DNA of 64,000 nt from Megascapheus bottae (Eukaryota > Chordata > Mammalia > Rodentia > Geomyidae), in contig JANJXV010000048.1 of the NCBI GenBank assembly GCA_024803745.1, forward strand, positions 2,516,001 to 2,580,000, read 5' to 3'. Every line of letters starts with the position of its first letter. Positions within the stretch are counted from its first letter, which is position 1. Made by a program: the position numbers and the translations under genes. Positions 1 to 12,640 of the stretch are shown here, one piece after another. A model generated the notes under the pieces. It had not been told where the DNA came from, did not search any database, and was given only the letters and a program-made list of their open reading frames with translations.

Positions 1-2020
1 CTTAACCTAACCCTAACCCTACCCTTACCCTTACCCTTACCCTTACCCTAACCCTAACCCTAACCCTTACTCTTACCGTAACCCTAACCCCAAACCTAAC
101 CCTAACCCTAACCTTAACCCTAACCCTAACCCTAACCCTAAACCTGACCCTTACCCTAACCCTAACCCTAAATCTAACACTAAACCTAACCCTAACCCAA
201 ACCTTAACCCCAAACCTAAACCTAAACCTAACCCTAACCCTAACTCTTAAAATTACCCTAACCCTAACGCTAACCCTAACACTAAACCTAACACTTACCC
301 TTGCCCTAACCCTAACGCTAACCCTAACCCTCACAATAACCCTAACCCTAACCCTAACCCCTATCCCCAACTCTTATCCTAAATCAAACCCTAACCCCTA
401 ACCCCAACCATACCCTAACCCTAACCCTAACCCTAACCCTTACCCTTACCATAAACCTAACTCTAACTCTAACCCTAACCCTAACCCAAACCCTAACACT
501 TAACCTAACCCTAACCCTAACCCTTAGCCTAAGCCTAACCATAACCCTAAACTTAACCCTAACCCTAACCCTAACCCTAACACTTACCCTTACTCTAACC
601 CTAAACCTAGCCCTATCACTAAACCTAATCTTAACCCTAACCCTAACCCTTACCCTAAACCTAACCCTAAACCTAACCCTTACACTTACCCTAACCGTAA
701 CCCTAAACTTAATCCTAAACCTAACCCTAACATTAATCCTAACCCGTACCCCTACCCTACCCATAACCCTAACCCTTACCCTAACACTAACCATAACCCT
801 AACACTAACCCTAACCCAAACCCTAAACCTTAACATAACACTAACCCTAACCCTTAGCCTTACCCTAACCATAACCCTAAACTCAACCCTAACCCTAACC
901 CTAACCCTAACACGTACCCTTACTCTAACCCTAAACCTAACCCTAACACTAAACCTAACCTTAACCCTAACCCTAACCCTTACCCTGAACCTAACCCTAA
1001 CCCTAACCCTTACCCTTACCCTAACCCTAACCCTAACCTTAATCCTAAACCTAACCCTAACATTAATCCTAACCCGTACCCTTACCCTACCCCTAACCCT
1101 AACCCTTACCCTTACCCTAACCCTAACCCTAAACCTAACACTAACCCTAATCCTAATCCTAACCCTAAACCTAACCCTAACCCTAACCCTAACACTTACC
1201 CTTACCCTAACCCTACGACTAACCCTAACCTTTACCCTAACCCTAACCCTTACCCTAACCCTAACCACAAACCTAACCCTAACCCTAACCTAACCCTTAC
1301 CCTAACCGTAACCGTAACCCTAACGCTAACACCAACCCTAACCCTAACCCTTACCCAAAGCCTAACCCTAAACCTAACCCTAACCCTAACCCTAACCCTT
1401 ACCCTTACCCTAACCCTAAACCTAACCCTAATCCAAACCCTAAGACTAATCCTTACCCTACCCTAAACCCAACCCTAAACCTTACCCTTATCTTAACCCT
1501 TACCCATACCCTAACCCTAACCTTAATGCTAACCCTAAACCTAACGCTAGCCCTAAAACTTACCCTAACCCTAACCCTAACCCTTATCCTTACCCTAACC
1601 CTAAGCCTAACCCTAAACCTAACCCTTACCCTTTCCCTGACCCTAACCCTAACCCTAACCTTAATGGGAACCCTAACCCTAACCCTAACCCTAATCCTTA
1701 CCCTAACCCTAACAGTTACCCTAACCCTAACCCTAACCCTTACCCTTTCCCTAACCCTAACCCTAACCCTAACCCTTAATCTTACCCTAACCATAACCCA
1801 AAACCTAACCCCAAACCTTACCCTAACCCTAACCTTAACCCTAACCCTAACCCTAACCCTAACCGTAAACCTTACCCGAAACCAAAACCTAATTCTAACC
1901 CTAACCCTAAGCATTAAACTTACCCTAAACCTAACCTTAACGCTAACCCTAACTTTAACCCTAATCCTAACCCTAACCATAATCCTTACCCTTACCCTAA
2001 CCCTAACCGTAAATCTAACC
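1..2020 (+). repeat. Module Y (first of three copies)
   Basis: This module starts with the CTTACTCTTACCGTAACC pattern, passes the CCTAAATCAAA tag at 381-388 and ends in the CCTTAATGCTAA / CCTTAATGGGAACC pattern at 1520-1980. A nearly identical copy lies at 13,783-15,805. A clearly older copy lies at about 10,681-12,640, with many hexamer substitutions and small indels. No gene is seen. Confidence 0.8.
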
Positions 2021-3135
2021 TAACCCTAACCCTAACTCTAACCCTAAGCCTTACCCTAACTCTAACCCTAACCGTAACCCTAACCTTTCCCCTAACCCTA
2101 ACCCTAACCCTAAACCTAACCCTAACCCTAAATCTAACCCTAACCCTAACCCTTACCCTAACCCTAACCATAACCCTTAGCCTAACCCTAACCCTAACCC
2201 TAAACCTAACATTAATACTAACCCTTACCCTTACACTAACCCTAACCCTATCCCTCACCCTTACCCTTACCCTAACCCTAAACCTAAACCTAACACTAAC
2301 CCTAACACTAACCCTAAACCTAACCATAAACCTAACACTAACCCTAAGCCTAACCCTAACCCTTACCCTAACCCCAAACCTAACCCTAAGCCTAACCCTA
2401 AACCTAAACCTTACCCTAACCCTAACCCTAACCCTCACCCTTAAACTAACCCTAACCCTAACCCTTACCCTAACCCTAACCCTAACCCTAACCCTAACCC
2501 TAAACCTTACCCTTACCCTAACCCTAACCCTAAACTTAAGCCTAACCCTAAACCTAACACTAACCCTAACCCTAACCTTAACACTAAACCTAATCCTAAC
2601 CCTAACCCTAACCCTAAACCTCACCGTACCCTTACTCTAACCCTAACACTAAACCTAACCCTAACCCTAACCCCTAACCCTAACCCTTACCCTTACTCTA
2701 TCCCTAACCCTGACCCTAACCCTAACACTTGGCCTACCCCTAAACCTAACCATAAACCTAACACTAACCCTAACCCTAACCCTTTCCCTAACCCTAACGC
2801 TAACCCTAACCATAACCCTAACACTTTACCTTACCCTAACCCTAACCCTAACCCTTACTCTTACCGTAACCCTAACCCCAAACCTAACCCTAACCCTAAC
2901 CCTAACCCTAACCTTAACCCTAACCCTAACCCTAACCCTAAACCTTACCCTTACCCTAACCCTAACCTTAAAACTAACCCTAACCCTAACCATAAACCTT
3001 ACCCTTACCCTAACCCTAACGCTAACCCTAACACTAAACCTAACACTAACCCTAACACTAACCCTAAACCTAACCATAAACCTAACACTAACCCTAACCC
3101 TAACCCTAACCCTTACCCTTACCCTAACCCTAACT

Positions 3136-3169
<34 letters not shown>

Positions 3170-3800
3170 CTCTAACCCTAAGCCTTACCCTAACCGTAAC
3201 CCTAACCTTTACCCTAACCCTAACCCTAAACCTAACCCCAACCCTAAATCTAACCTTAACCCTAAACCTTACCCTAACCCTAACCCTAACCCTTAGCCTA
3301 ACCCTAACCCTAACCCTAACCCTAATCCTTACCCTTACCCTAACCCTAACCCTAACCCTTACCTTATCCTAATCCTAACCATAACCCTAAACCTAACATT
3401 AATACTACCCCTTACCCTTACACTAACCCTAACCCTATCCCTCACCCTTACCCTTACCCTAACCCTAACCCTAAACCTAACACTAACCCTAACACTAACC
3501 CTAAACCTAACCATAAACCTAACACTACCCTTAACCCTAAACCTAACCCTTACCCTAACCCTAACCCCAAACCTAACCCTAAGCCTAACCCTAAACCTAA
3601 ACCTTACCCTAACCCTAACCCTAACCCTCACCCTTAAACTAACCCTAACCCTAACCCTTACCCTAACCCTAACCCTAACCCTAACCCTAAACCTTACCCT
3701 TACCCTAACCCTAACCCTAAACTTAACCCTAACCCTAAACCTAACACTAACCCTAACCCTAACCTTAACACTAAACCTAATCCTAACCCTAACCCTAACC
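2021..3800 (+). repeat. Family A linker between module Y and the 1584 bp array
   Basis: This stretch is degenerate hexamers holding a shuffled copy of array material. From about 2610 (CTAAACCTCACCGT tag) to about 3020 it matches the start of a 1584 bp unit, including CACTTGGCCTACCCC near 2727. It then jumps to other family A sequence. The part from about 3360 (CCTTATCCTAATCC) to 3800 has relatives at 2190-2600, 9160-9510 and 12,870-13,140. It holds no gene. Confidence 0.7.
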
Positions 3801-5222
3801 CTAAACCTCACCGTACCCTTACTCTAACCCTAACACTAAACCTAACCCTAACCCTAACCCCTAACCCTAACCCTTACCCTTACTCTATCCCTAACCCTGA
3901 CCCTAACCCTAACACTTGGCCTACCCCTAAACCTAACCATAAACCTAACCCTAACCCTAACCCTAAACCTTACCCTTACCCTAACCCTAACCTTAAAACT
4001 AACCCTAACCCTAACCATAAACCTTACCCTTACCCTAACCCTAACGCTAACCCTAACACTAAACCTAACACTTACCCTTGCCCTAACGCTAACGCTAACC
4101 CTAACCCTCACAATAACCCTAACCCTAACCCTAACCCCTATCCCCAATCCTTATCCTAAATCAAAACCTAACCCCTAACCCCAACCATACCCTAACCCTA
4201 ACCCTAACTCTAACCCTTACCCTTACCATAACCCGGACTCTAACACTAACCCTAACCCTAACCCAAACCCTAACCCTTAACCTAACCCTAACCCTAACCG
4301 TTAGCCTAACCCTAACCATAACCCTAAACTTAACCCTAACCCTAACCCTAACACTAACACTTACCCTTACTCTAACCCAAAACCTAACCCTAACACTAAA
4401 CCTAACCTTAACCCTAACCCTAACCCTTACCCTAAACCTAACCCTAACACTAACCCTTACACTTACCCTAACCGTAACCCTAACCTTAATCCTAAACCTA
4501 ACCCTAACATTAATCCTAACCCGTACCCTTACCCTACCCATAACCCTAACCCTTACCCTTACCCTAACACTAACCCTAACCCTAACCCTAACCCAAACCC
4601 TAACCCTTAACATAACACTAACCCTAACACTTAGCCTTACCCTAAAATAACCCTAAACTTAACCCTAACCCTAACCCTAACCCTAACACTTACCCTTACT
4701 CTAACCCTAAACCTAACCCTAACACTAAACCTAACCTTAACCCTAACCCTAACCCTTACCCTAAACCTAACCCTAACCCTAACCCTTACCCTTACCCTAA
4801 CCCTAACCCTAACCTTAATCCTAAACCTAAACCTAACATTAATCCTAACCCGTACCCTTACCCTACCCCTACCCCTAACCCTTACCGTTACCCTAACACT
4901 AAACGTAAACCTAACACTAACCCTAACCCTAATCCTAACCCTAACCCTAAACCTAAACCTAAACCTAACCCTAACCCTAACACTTGCCCTTACCCTAACA
5001 GTACGCCTAACCCTAACATTTACCCTAACCCTAACCCTTACCCTAACCCAAACCACAAACCTAACCCTAACCCTAACCCTAACAGTAACGCTAACCCTAA
5101 CCCTTACCCTAAGCCTAACCCTAAACCTAACCCTAACCCTAACCCTTACCCTTACCCTAACCCTAAACTTAACCCTAATCCAAACCCTAAGACTAATCCT
5201 TACCCTAACCCTAACCCTAACC
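3801..5222 (+). repeat. 1584 bp HOR, array 1 unit 1 (162 bp shorter)
   Basis: This is the first unit of a head-to-tail higher-order repeat, measured from the CTAAACCTCACCGT tag to the next one. It is 1422 bp long. It lacks 162 bp (27 hexamers) that the other units carry between the CACTTGGCCTACCCC tag and the CCTAAACCTTACCC stretch near 3960. The matching unit at 17,589 has the same deletion. The CCTAAATCAAA tag core is at 4158. Confidence 0.88.
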
Positions 5223-6806
5223 CTAAACCTCACCGTACCCTTACTCTAACCCTAACACTAAACCTAACCCTAACCCTAACCCCTAACCCTAACCCTTACC
5301 CTTACTCTATCCCTAACCCTGACCCTAACCCTAACACTTGGCCTACCCCTAAACCTAACCATAAACCTAACACTAACCCTAACCCTAACCCTTGCCCTAA
5401 CCCTAACGCTAACCCTAACCATAACCCTAACACTTTACCTTACCCTAACCCTAACCCTAACGCTTACTCTTACCGTAACCCTAACCCCAAACCTAACCCT
5501 AACCCTAACCCTAACCCTAACCTTAACCCTAACCCTAACCCTAACCCTAAACCTTACCCTTACCCTAACCCTAACCTTAAAACTAACCCTAACCCTAAAC
5601 ATAAACCTTACCCTTACCCTAACCCTAACGCTAACCCTAACACTAAACCTAACACTTACCCTTGCCCTAACGCTAACGCTAACCCTAACCCTCACAATAA
5701 CCCTAACCCTAACCCTAACCCCTATCCCCAATCCTTATCCTAAATCAAAACCTAACCCCTAACCCCAACCATACCCTAACCCTAACCCTAACTCTAACCC
5801 TTACCCTTACCATAACCCGGACTCTAACACTAACCCTAACCCTAACCCAAACCCTAACCCTTAACCTAACCCTAACCCTAACCGTTAGCCTAACCCTAAC
5901 CATAACCCTAAACTTAACCCTAACCCTAACCCTAACACTAACACTTACCCTTACTCTAACCCAAAACCTAACCCTAACACTAAACCTAACCTTAACCCTA
6001 ACCCTAACCCTTACCCTAAACCTAACCCTAACACTAACCCTTACACTTACCCTAACCGTAACCCTAACCTTAATCCTAAACCTAACCCTAACATTAATCC
6101 TAACCCGTACCCTTACCCTACCCATAACCCTAACCCTTACCCTTACCCTAACACTAACCCTAACCCTAACCCTAACCCAAACCCTAACCCTTAACATAAC
6201 ACTAACCCTAACACTTAGCCTTACCCTAAAATAACCCTAAACTTAACCCTAACCCTAACCCTAACCCTAACACTTACCCTTACTCTAACCCTAAACCTAA
6301 CCCTAACACTAAACCTAACCTTAACCCTAACCCTAACCCTTACCCTAAACCTAACCCTAACCCTAACCCTTACCCTTACCCTAACCCTAACCCTAACCTT
6401 AATCCTAAACCTAAACCTAACATTAATCCTAACCCGTACCCTTACCCTACCCCTACCCCTAACCCTTACCGTTACCCTAACACTAAACCTAAACCTAACA
6501 CTAACCCTAACCCTAATCCTAACCCTAACCCTAAACCTAAACCTAAACCTAACCCTAACCCTAACACTTGCCCTTACCCTAACAGTACGCCTAACCCTAA
6601 CATTTACCCTAACCCTAACCCTTACCCTAACCCAAACCACAAACCTAACCCTAACCCTAACCCTAACAGTAACGCTAACCCTAACCCTTACCCTAAGCCT
6701 AACCCTAAACCTAACCCTAACCCTAACCCTTACCCTTACCCTAACCCTAAACTTAACCCTAATCCAAACCCTAAGACTAATCCTTACCCTAACCCTAACC
6801 CTAACC
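5223..6806 (+). repeat. 1584 bp HOR, array 1 unit 2
   Basis: This is a full unit of exactly 1584 bp (264 hexamers). The distances between its tags and those of the next unit are all 1584: CTAAACCTCACCGT 5223 to 6807, and AAATCAAA 5742 to 7326. It carries a private CCTAAACAT at about 5597 where other units have CCTAACCAT. The duplicate unit at 19,011 shares this variant, so the units had diverged before the large block was copied. Confidence 0.93.
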
Positions 6807-8015
6807 CTAAACCTCACCGTACCCTTACTCTAACCCTAACACTAAACCTAACCCTAACCCTAACCCCTAACCCTAACCCTTACCCTTACTCTATCCCTAA
6901 CCCTGACCCTAACCCTAACACTTGGCCTACCCCTAAACCTAACCATAAACCTAACACTAACCCTAACCCTAACCCTTGCCCTAACCCTAACGCTAACCCT
7001 AACCATAACCCTAACACTTTACCTTACCCTAACCCTAACCCTAACGCTTACTCTTACCGTAACCCTAACCCCAAACCTAACCCTAACCCTAACCCTAACC
7101 CTAACCTTAACCCTAACCCTAACCCTAACCCTAAACCTTACCCTTACCCTAACCCTAACCTTAAAACTAACCCTAACCCTAACCATAAACCTTACCCTTA
7201 CCCTAACCCTAACGCTAACCCTAACACTAAACCTAACACTTACCCTTGCCCTAACGCTAACGCTAACCCTAACCCTCACAATAACCCTAACCCTAACCCT
7301 AACCCCTATCCCCAATCCTTATCCTAAATCAAAACCTAACCCCTAACCCCAACCATACCCTAACCCTAACCCTAACTCTAACCCTTACCCTTACCATAAC
7401 CCGGACTCTAACACTAACCCTAACCCTAACCCAAACCCTAACCCTTAACCTAACCCTAACCCTAACCGTTAGCCTAACCCTAACCATAACCCTAAACTTA
7501 ACCCTAACCCTAACCCTAACACTAACACTTACCCTTACTCTAACCCAAAACCTAACCCTAACACTAAACCTAACCTTAACCCTAACCCTAACCCTTACCC
7601 TAAACCTAACCCTAACACTAACCCTTACACTTACCCTAACCGTAACCCTAACCTTAATCCTAAACCTAACCCTAACATTAATCCTAACCCGTACCCTTAC
7701 CCTACCCATAACCCTAACCCTTACCCTTACCCTAACACTAACCCTAACCCTAACCCTAACCCAAACCCTAACCCTTAACATAACACTAACCCTAACACTT
7801 AGCCTTACCCTAAAATAACCCTAAACTTAACCCTAACCCTAACCCTAACCCTAACACTTACCCTTACTCTAACCCTAAACCTAACCCTAACACTAAACCT
7901 AACCTTAACCCTAGCCCTAACCCTTAACCTAAACCTAACCCTAACCCTAACCCTTACCCTTACCCTAACCCTAACCCTAACCTTAATCCTAAACCTAAAC
8001 CTAACATTAATCCTA
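6807..8015 (+). repeat. 1584 bp HOR, array 1 unit 3, truncated
   Basis: This unit follows the pattern for about 1209 bp and then breaks off at about 8015, just after the CATTAATCCTAACCC stretch. It has a private variant pair (CTAGCCCTAACCCTTAACC at about 7911) that is also in the unit at 20,595. That pairs these two units specifically. Downstream, the sequence re-enters the pattern found from about 3757, so the break is a recombination joint and not gradual decay. Confidence 0.87.
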
Positions 8016-9070
8016 ACCCTAACCTTAACACTAAACCTAATCCTAACCCTAACCCTAACCCTAAACCTCACCGTACCCTTACTCTAACCCTAACACTAAA
8101 CCTAACCCTAACCCTAACCCCTAACCCTAACCCTTACCCTTACACTATCCCTAACCCTAACCCTAACCCTAACACTTGGCCTACCCCTAAACCTAACCAT
8201 AAACCTAACCCTAACCCTAACCCTAACCCTTGCCCTAACCCTAACGCTAACCCTAACCGTAACCCTAACACTTAACCTTACCCTAACCCTAACCCTAACC
8301 CTTACCCTTACCCTAACCCTAACCCTAACCTTAATGCTGACCCTAAACCTAACGCTAACCCCAACACTTAACCTAACCCTAAACATAACCCTTATCCTTA
8401 CACTAACCCTAACCCTAACCCTAACCCTTACCCTTACCCTAACCCTAAACCTAACCCTAATCCAAACCCTAAGACTAATCCTTACCCTAACCCTAAACCT
8501 AACCCTAAACCTTACCCTTATCCTAACCCTTACCCATACACTAACCCTAACCCTAACTTTAATGCTAACCCTAAACCTAACGCTAGCCCTAAACCTTACC
8601 CTAACCCTAACCCTAACCCTTATCCTTAACCTAGCCCTAACCCTAACCCTAACCCTTACCCTTTCCCTAACACTAACCCTAAACCTAACCTTAATGGGAA
8701 CCCTAATCCTAACCAGAACCCTAACCCTAATCCTTACCCTAACCCTAACCGTTACCCTAACCCTAACCCTAACCCTTACCCTTACCCTAACGCTAACCCT
8801 AAACCTAACCCTTACTCTTACCCTAACCATAACCCCAAACCTAACCCCAAACCTTACCCTAACCCTAACCTTAACCCTAACCCTAACCCTAACCCTAACC
8901 CTAAACCTTACCCGTACCCAAAACCTAATCCTAACCCTAACCCTAAGCATTAAACTTACCCTAAACCTAACCTTAACGCTAACCCTAACTTTTACCCTAA
9001 TCCTAACCCTAACCATAATCCTTTCCCTTACCCTAACCCTAACCGTAAACCTAACCTAACCCTAACCCTA
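8016..9070 (+). repeat. Diverged family A sequence after array 1
   Basis: The first ~220 bp match 3757-3980 at an offset of 4260, including the CTAAACCTCACCGT and CACTTGGCCTACCCC tags, with a few substitutions. After that come CCTTAATGCTGACC at about 8331 and CCTTAATGGGAACC at about 8690. This second pattern matches the end of module Y (1520-2020). No gene is seen. Confidence 0.7.
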
Positions 9071-10680
9071 ACTCTAACCCTAAGCCTTACCCTAACCCTA
9101 ACCCTAACCCTAAATCTAACCCTAATCCTTACCCTTACCCTAACCCTAACCCTAACCCTTACCGTATCCTAATCCTAACCCTAACCCTAAACCTATCATT
9201 AATACTAACCCTTACCCTTACACTAACCCTAACCCTATCCCTCACCCTTACCCTTACCCTAACCCTAACCCTAACCCTAACCCTAACCCTTACCCTTACA
9301 CTAACCCTAACCCTATCCCTCACCCTTACCCTTACCCTAACCCTAACCCTAAACCTAACACTAACCCTAACACTAACCCTAAACCTAACCATAAACCTAA
9401 CACTAACCTTAACCCTAACCCTAACCCTTACCCTAACCCTAACCCTAAACCTACCCCTAAGCCTAACCCTAAACCTAACACTTACCCTAACCCTAACCCT
9501 AACCCTCACCCTTAAACTAACCCTAACCCTAACCCTTACCCTAACCCTAACCCTAACCCTAACACCTAACCCTAACCCTAACCCTAAACCTTACCCTTAC
9601 CCTAACCCTAACCCTAAACTTAACCCTAACCCTAAACCTAACACTAACCCTAACCCTAACCTTAACACTAAACCTAATCCTAACCCTAACCCTAACCCTA
9701 AACCTCACCGTACTATTACTCTAACTCTAACACTAAACCTAACCCTAACCCTAACCCCTAACCCTAACCCTTACCCTTACTCTATCCCTAACCCTAACCC
9801 TAACCCTAACACTTGGCCTCCCCCTAAACCTAACCATAATCCTAACCCTAACCCTAACCCTAACCCTTGCCCTAACCCTAACGTTAACCCTAACCGTAAC
9901 CCTAACACTTAACCTTAACCTATCCCTAACCCTAACCCTAACCCTTACCCTTACCCTAACCCTAACCCTAACCTTAATGCTGACCCTAAACCTAATGCTA
10001 ACCCCAACGCTTAACCTAACCCTAAACCTAACCCTCATCCTTACACTAACCCTAAACCTAACCCTAACCCTAACCCTAACCCTTACCCTTACCCTAACCC
10101 TAAACTTAACCCTCATCCAAACCCTAAGACTAATCCTTACCCTAAATCTAACCCTAACCCTATACCTTACCCTTATCCTTATCCTTACCCATACCCTAAC
10201 CGTAACCCTAACCTTAATGCTAACCCTAAACCTAACGCTAGCACTAAACCTTACCCTAACGCTAAACCTAACCCTTATCCTTACCCTAAACCTAACCCTA
10301 ACAATAACCCTAACCCTTACCCTTTCCCTAACCCTAACCCTAACCATAACCTTAATGGTAACCCTAACCCTAACCCTAACCCTAATCCTTACCCTTACCC
10401 TAACCCTTACCCTAACCCTAACCCTAACCCTAACCCTTACCCTTACCCTAACCCTAAACCTAACCCTAATCCAAACCCTAAGACTAATCCTTACCCTAAC
10501 CCTAAACCTAACCCTAAACCTTACACTTATCCTAACCCTTACCCATAACCTAACCCTAACCCTAACCTTAATGCTAACCCTAACCCTAACGCTAGCCCTA
10601 AACCTTACCCTAACACTAACCCTAACCCTTAGCCTAACCATAACCTTAACCCTAACCCTAACCCTACCCTTACCCTTACC
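9071..10680 (+). repeat. Module X, copy 1
   Basis: This module is degenerate hexamers related to 12,780-13,830. The offset between the copies falls stepwise from about 3709 to 3631 to 3444. The first step equals a 78 bp duplication in this copy, and the second a ~180 bp deletion in the other copy near 13,410. It carries three CCTTAATGC-type motifs (about 9972, 10,212 and 10,567). No gene is seen. Confidence 0.72.
9218..9373 (+). repeat. 78 bp tandem duplication (13 hexamers)
   Basis: The TATCCCTCACCCTTACCC pattern occurs at 9236 and again at 9314. The related stretches near 2250, 3430 and 12,945 have it once, so this is a private local duplication. Confidence 0.82.
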
Positions 10681-12640
10681 CTTACCCTTACCCTAACCCT
10701 AACCCTTACTCTTACCGTAACCCTAACCCCAAACCTAACACTAACCCTAACCCTAACCCTAACCTTAACCCTAACCCTAACCCTAACCCTAAACCTTACC
10801 CTTACCCTAACCCTAACCCTAAACCTAACAGTAAACCTAACCCTAACCCAAAACTTAACCCCAAACCTAAACCTAAACCTAACCCTAACCCTAACTCTTA
10901 AAATTACCCTAACCCTAACGCTAACCCTAACACTAAACCTAACACTTACCCTTGCCCTAACCCTAACGATAACCCTAACCCTCACAATAACACTAACCCT
11001 AACCCTAACCCCTATCCCCAAACCTTATCCTAAATCAAACCCTAACCCCTAACCACAACCATACCCTAACCCTAACCCTAACCCTAACCCTTATCCTTAC
11101 CATAACCCTAACTCTAACTCTAACCCTAACCCTAACCCAAACCCTAAACCTTAACCTAACCCTAACCCTAACCCTTAGCCTAACCCTAACCATAACCCTA
11201 AACATAACCCTAACCCTAACCCTAACCCTAACACTTACCCTTACTCTAACCCTAAACCTAACCCTAACACTAAACCTAAACTTAACCCTAACCCTAACCC
11301 TTACCCTAAACCTAACCATAACCCTAACCCTTACACTTACCCTAACCGTAACCCTAACCTTAATCCTAAACCTAACCCTAACAATCCTAACCCGTACCCT
11401 TACCCTACCCATAACCCTAACCCTTACCCTTACCCTAACACTAACCCTAACCCTAACCCTAACCCAAACCCTAACCCTTAACATAACACTAACCCTAACC
11501 CTTAGCCTTACCCTAACCATAACCCTAAACTTAACCCTAACCCTAAACCTAACCCTAACACTTACCCTTACTTTAACCCTAAACCTAACCCTAACACTAA
11601 ACCTAACATTAACCCTAACCCTAACCCTTACCCTAAACCTAACCCTAACCCTAACCCTTACCCATACCCTAACCCTAACCCTAGCCTTAATCCTAAACCT
11701 AACCCTAACATTAATCCTAACCCGTACCCTTACCCTACCCCTAACCCTAACCCTTACCCTTACCCTAACCCTAACCCTAAACCTAACACTAACCCTAATC
11801 CTAATCCTAACCCTAACCCTAAACCTAACCCTAACCCTAACCCTAACACTTATACTTACCCTAACACTACGACTAACCCTAACCTTTACCCTAACCCTAA
11901 CCCTTAACCTAACCCTAACCGTAAACCTAAACCTAACCCTAACCCTAACACTAACCCTAACCCTAACCCTTACCCTAAGCCTAACCCTAAACATAACCCT
12001 AACCCTAACCCTTACCCTTACCCTAACCCTAAACCTAACCCTAATCCAAACCCTAAGACTAATCCTTACCCTAACCCTAAACCAAACCCTAAACCTTACC
12101 CTTATCCTAACCCTTACCCATACCCTAACCCTAACCCTAACCTTAATGCTAACCCTAAACCTAACGCTAGCCCTAAACCTTACCCTAACCCTAACCCTAA
12201 CCCTTATCCTTACCCTAACCCTAACCCTGACCGTAACCCTAAACCTTACCCTTTCCCTAACCCTAACCCTAACCCTAACCTTAATGGGAACCCTAACCCT
12301 AACACTAACCCTAACACTAATCCTTACCCTAACCCTAACCATTACCCTAACCCTAATCCTAACCCTAACCCTTACCCTTACCCTAACCCTAACCCTAACC
12401 CTTACTCCTACCCTAACCATAACACCAAACCTAACCCCAAACCTTACCCTAACCCTAACCTTAACCCTAACCCTAACCCTAAACCTTACCGGTACCCAAA
12501 ACCTAATCCTAACCCTAACCATAAGCATTAAACTTACCCTAAACCTAACCTTAACGCCAACCCTAACTTTAACCCTAATCCTAACCCTAACCATAATCCT
12601 TACCCTTACCCTAACCCTAACGTAAACCTAACCTAACCCT
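10681..12640 (+). repeat. Module Y, older diverged copy
   Basis: The tag order is the same as in 1-2020: CTTACTCTTACCGTAACC near 10,706, the CCTAAATCAAA core at 11,032, then CCTTAATGCTAA and CCTTAATGGGAACC near 12,140-12,290. Many hexamers differ and small indels have shifted the offset from about 10,651 to 10,614. It is therefore older than the 13.8 kb duplication. It contains the longest unbroken open frame of the window (11,035-12,594 on the - strand), which is listed separately. Confidence 0.78.
11035..12594 (-). other. Longest Arg-Val dipeptide open frame (519 codons); not called a gene
   Basis: On the - strand the AGG GTT phase of TTAGGG reads Arg-Val without stops. Hexamer variants change single residues: TTAGGT gives Phe, TTAGTG gives Ser, TTAAGG gives Lys and TTATGG gives Met. 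The ATG start comes from a CCAT variant on the + strand. The frame has no domain, signal peptide or compositional break. Such frames are expected by chance here because 6 bases make two codons and this phase has no stop. Experiments have reported that TERRA-type RNA can give Val-Arg dipeptide proteins in mammalian cells, so expression is conceivable but unsupported by anything in this sequence. Confidence 0.25.

Larger units (their letters stand above)
1..8015 (+). repeat. Large direct duplication, copy 1
   Basis: The variant pattern of this stretch recurs at 13,783-21,803, first at an offset of 13,782 and then, after one extra hexamer in the second copy, at 13,788. Position 1 corresponds to 13,783, so the duplication probably continues left of the window. 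Three differences were noticed by eye: A874 against T14,656, one extra CCCTAA near 17,460 compared with about 3,670, and C6,489 against G20,277. The match stops at 8015, where this copy leaves the 1584 bp array and copy 2 continues in it. Confidence 0.9.

Noticed and set aside
4220..4245. AACCCGGACTC as a restriction or regulatory site
   Set aside because: It is a phase-breaking variant copied with each 1584 bp unit (also near 5815, 7400, 18,020, 19,605, 21,190 and 22,770). Nothing indicates a regulatory role.
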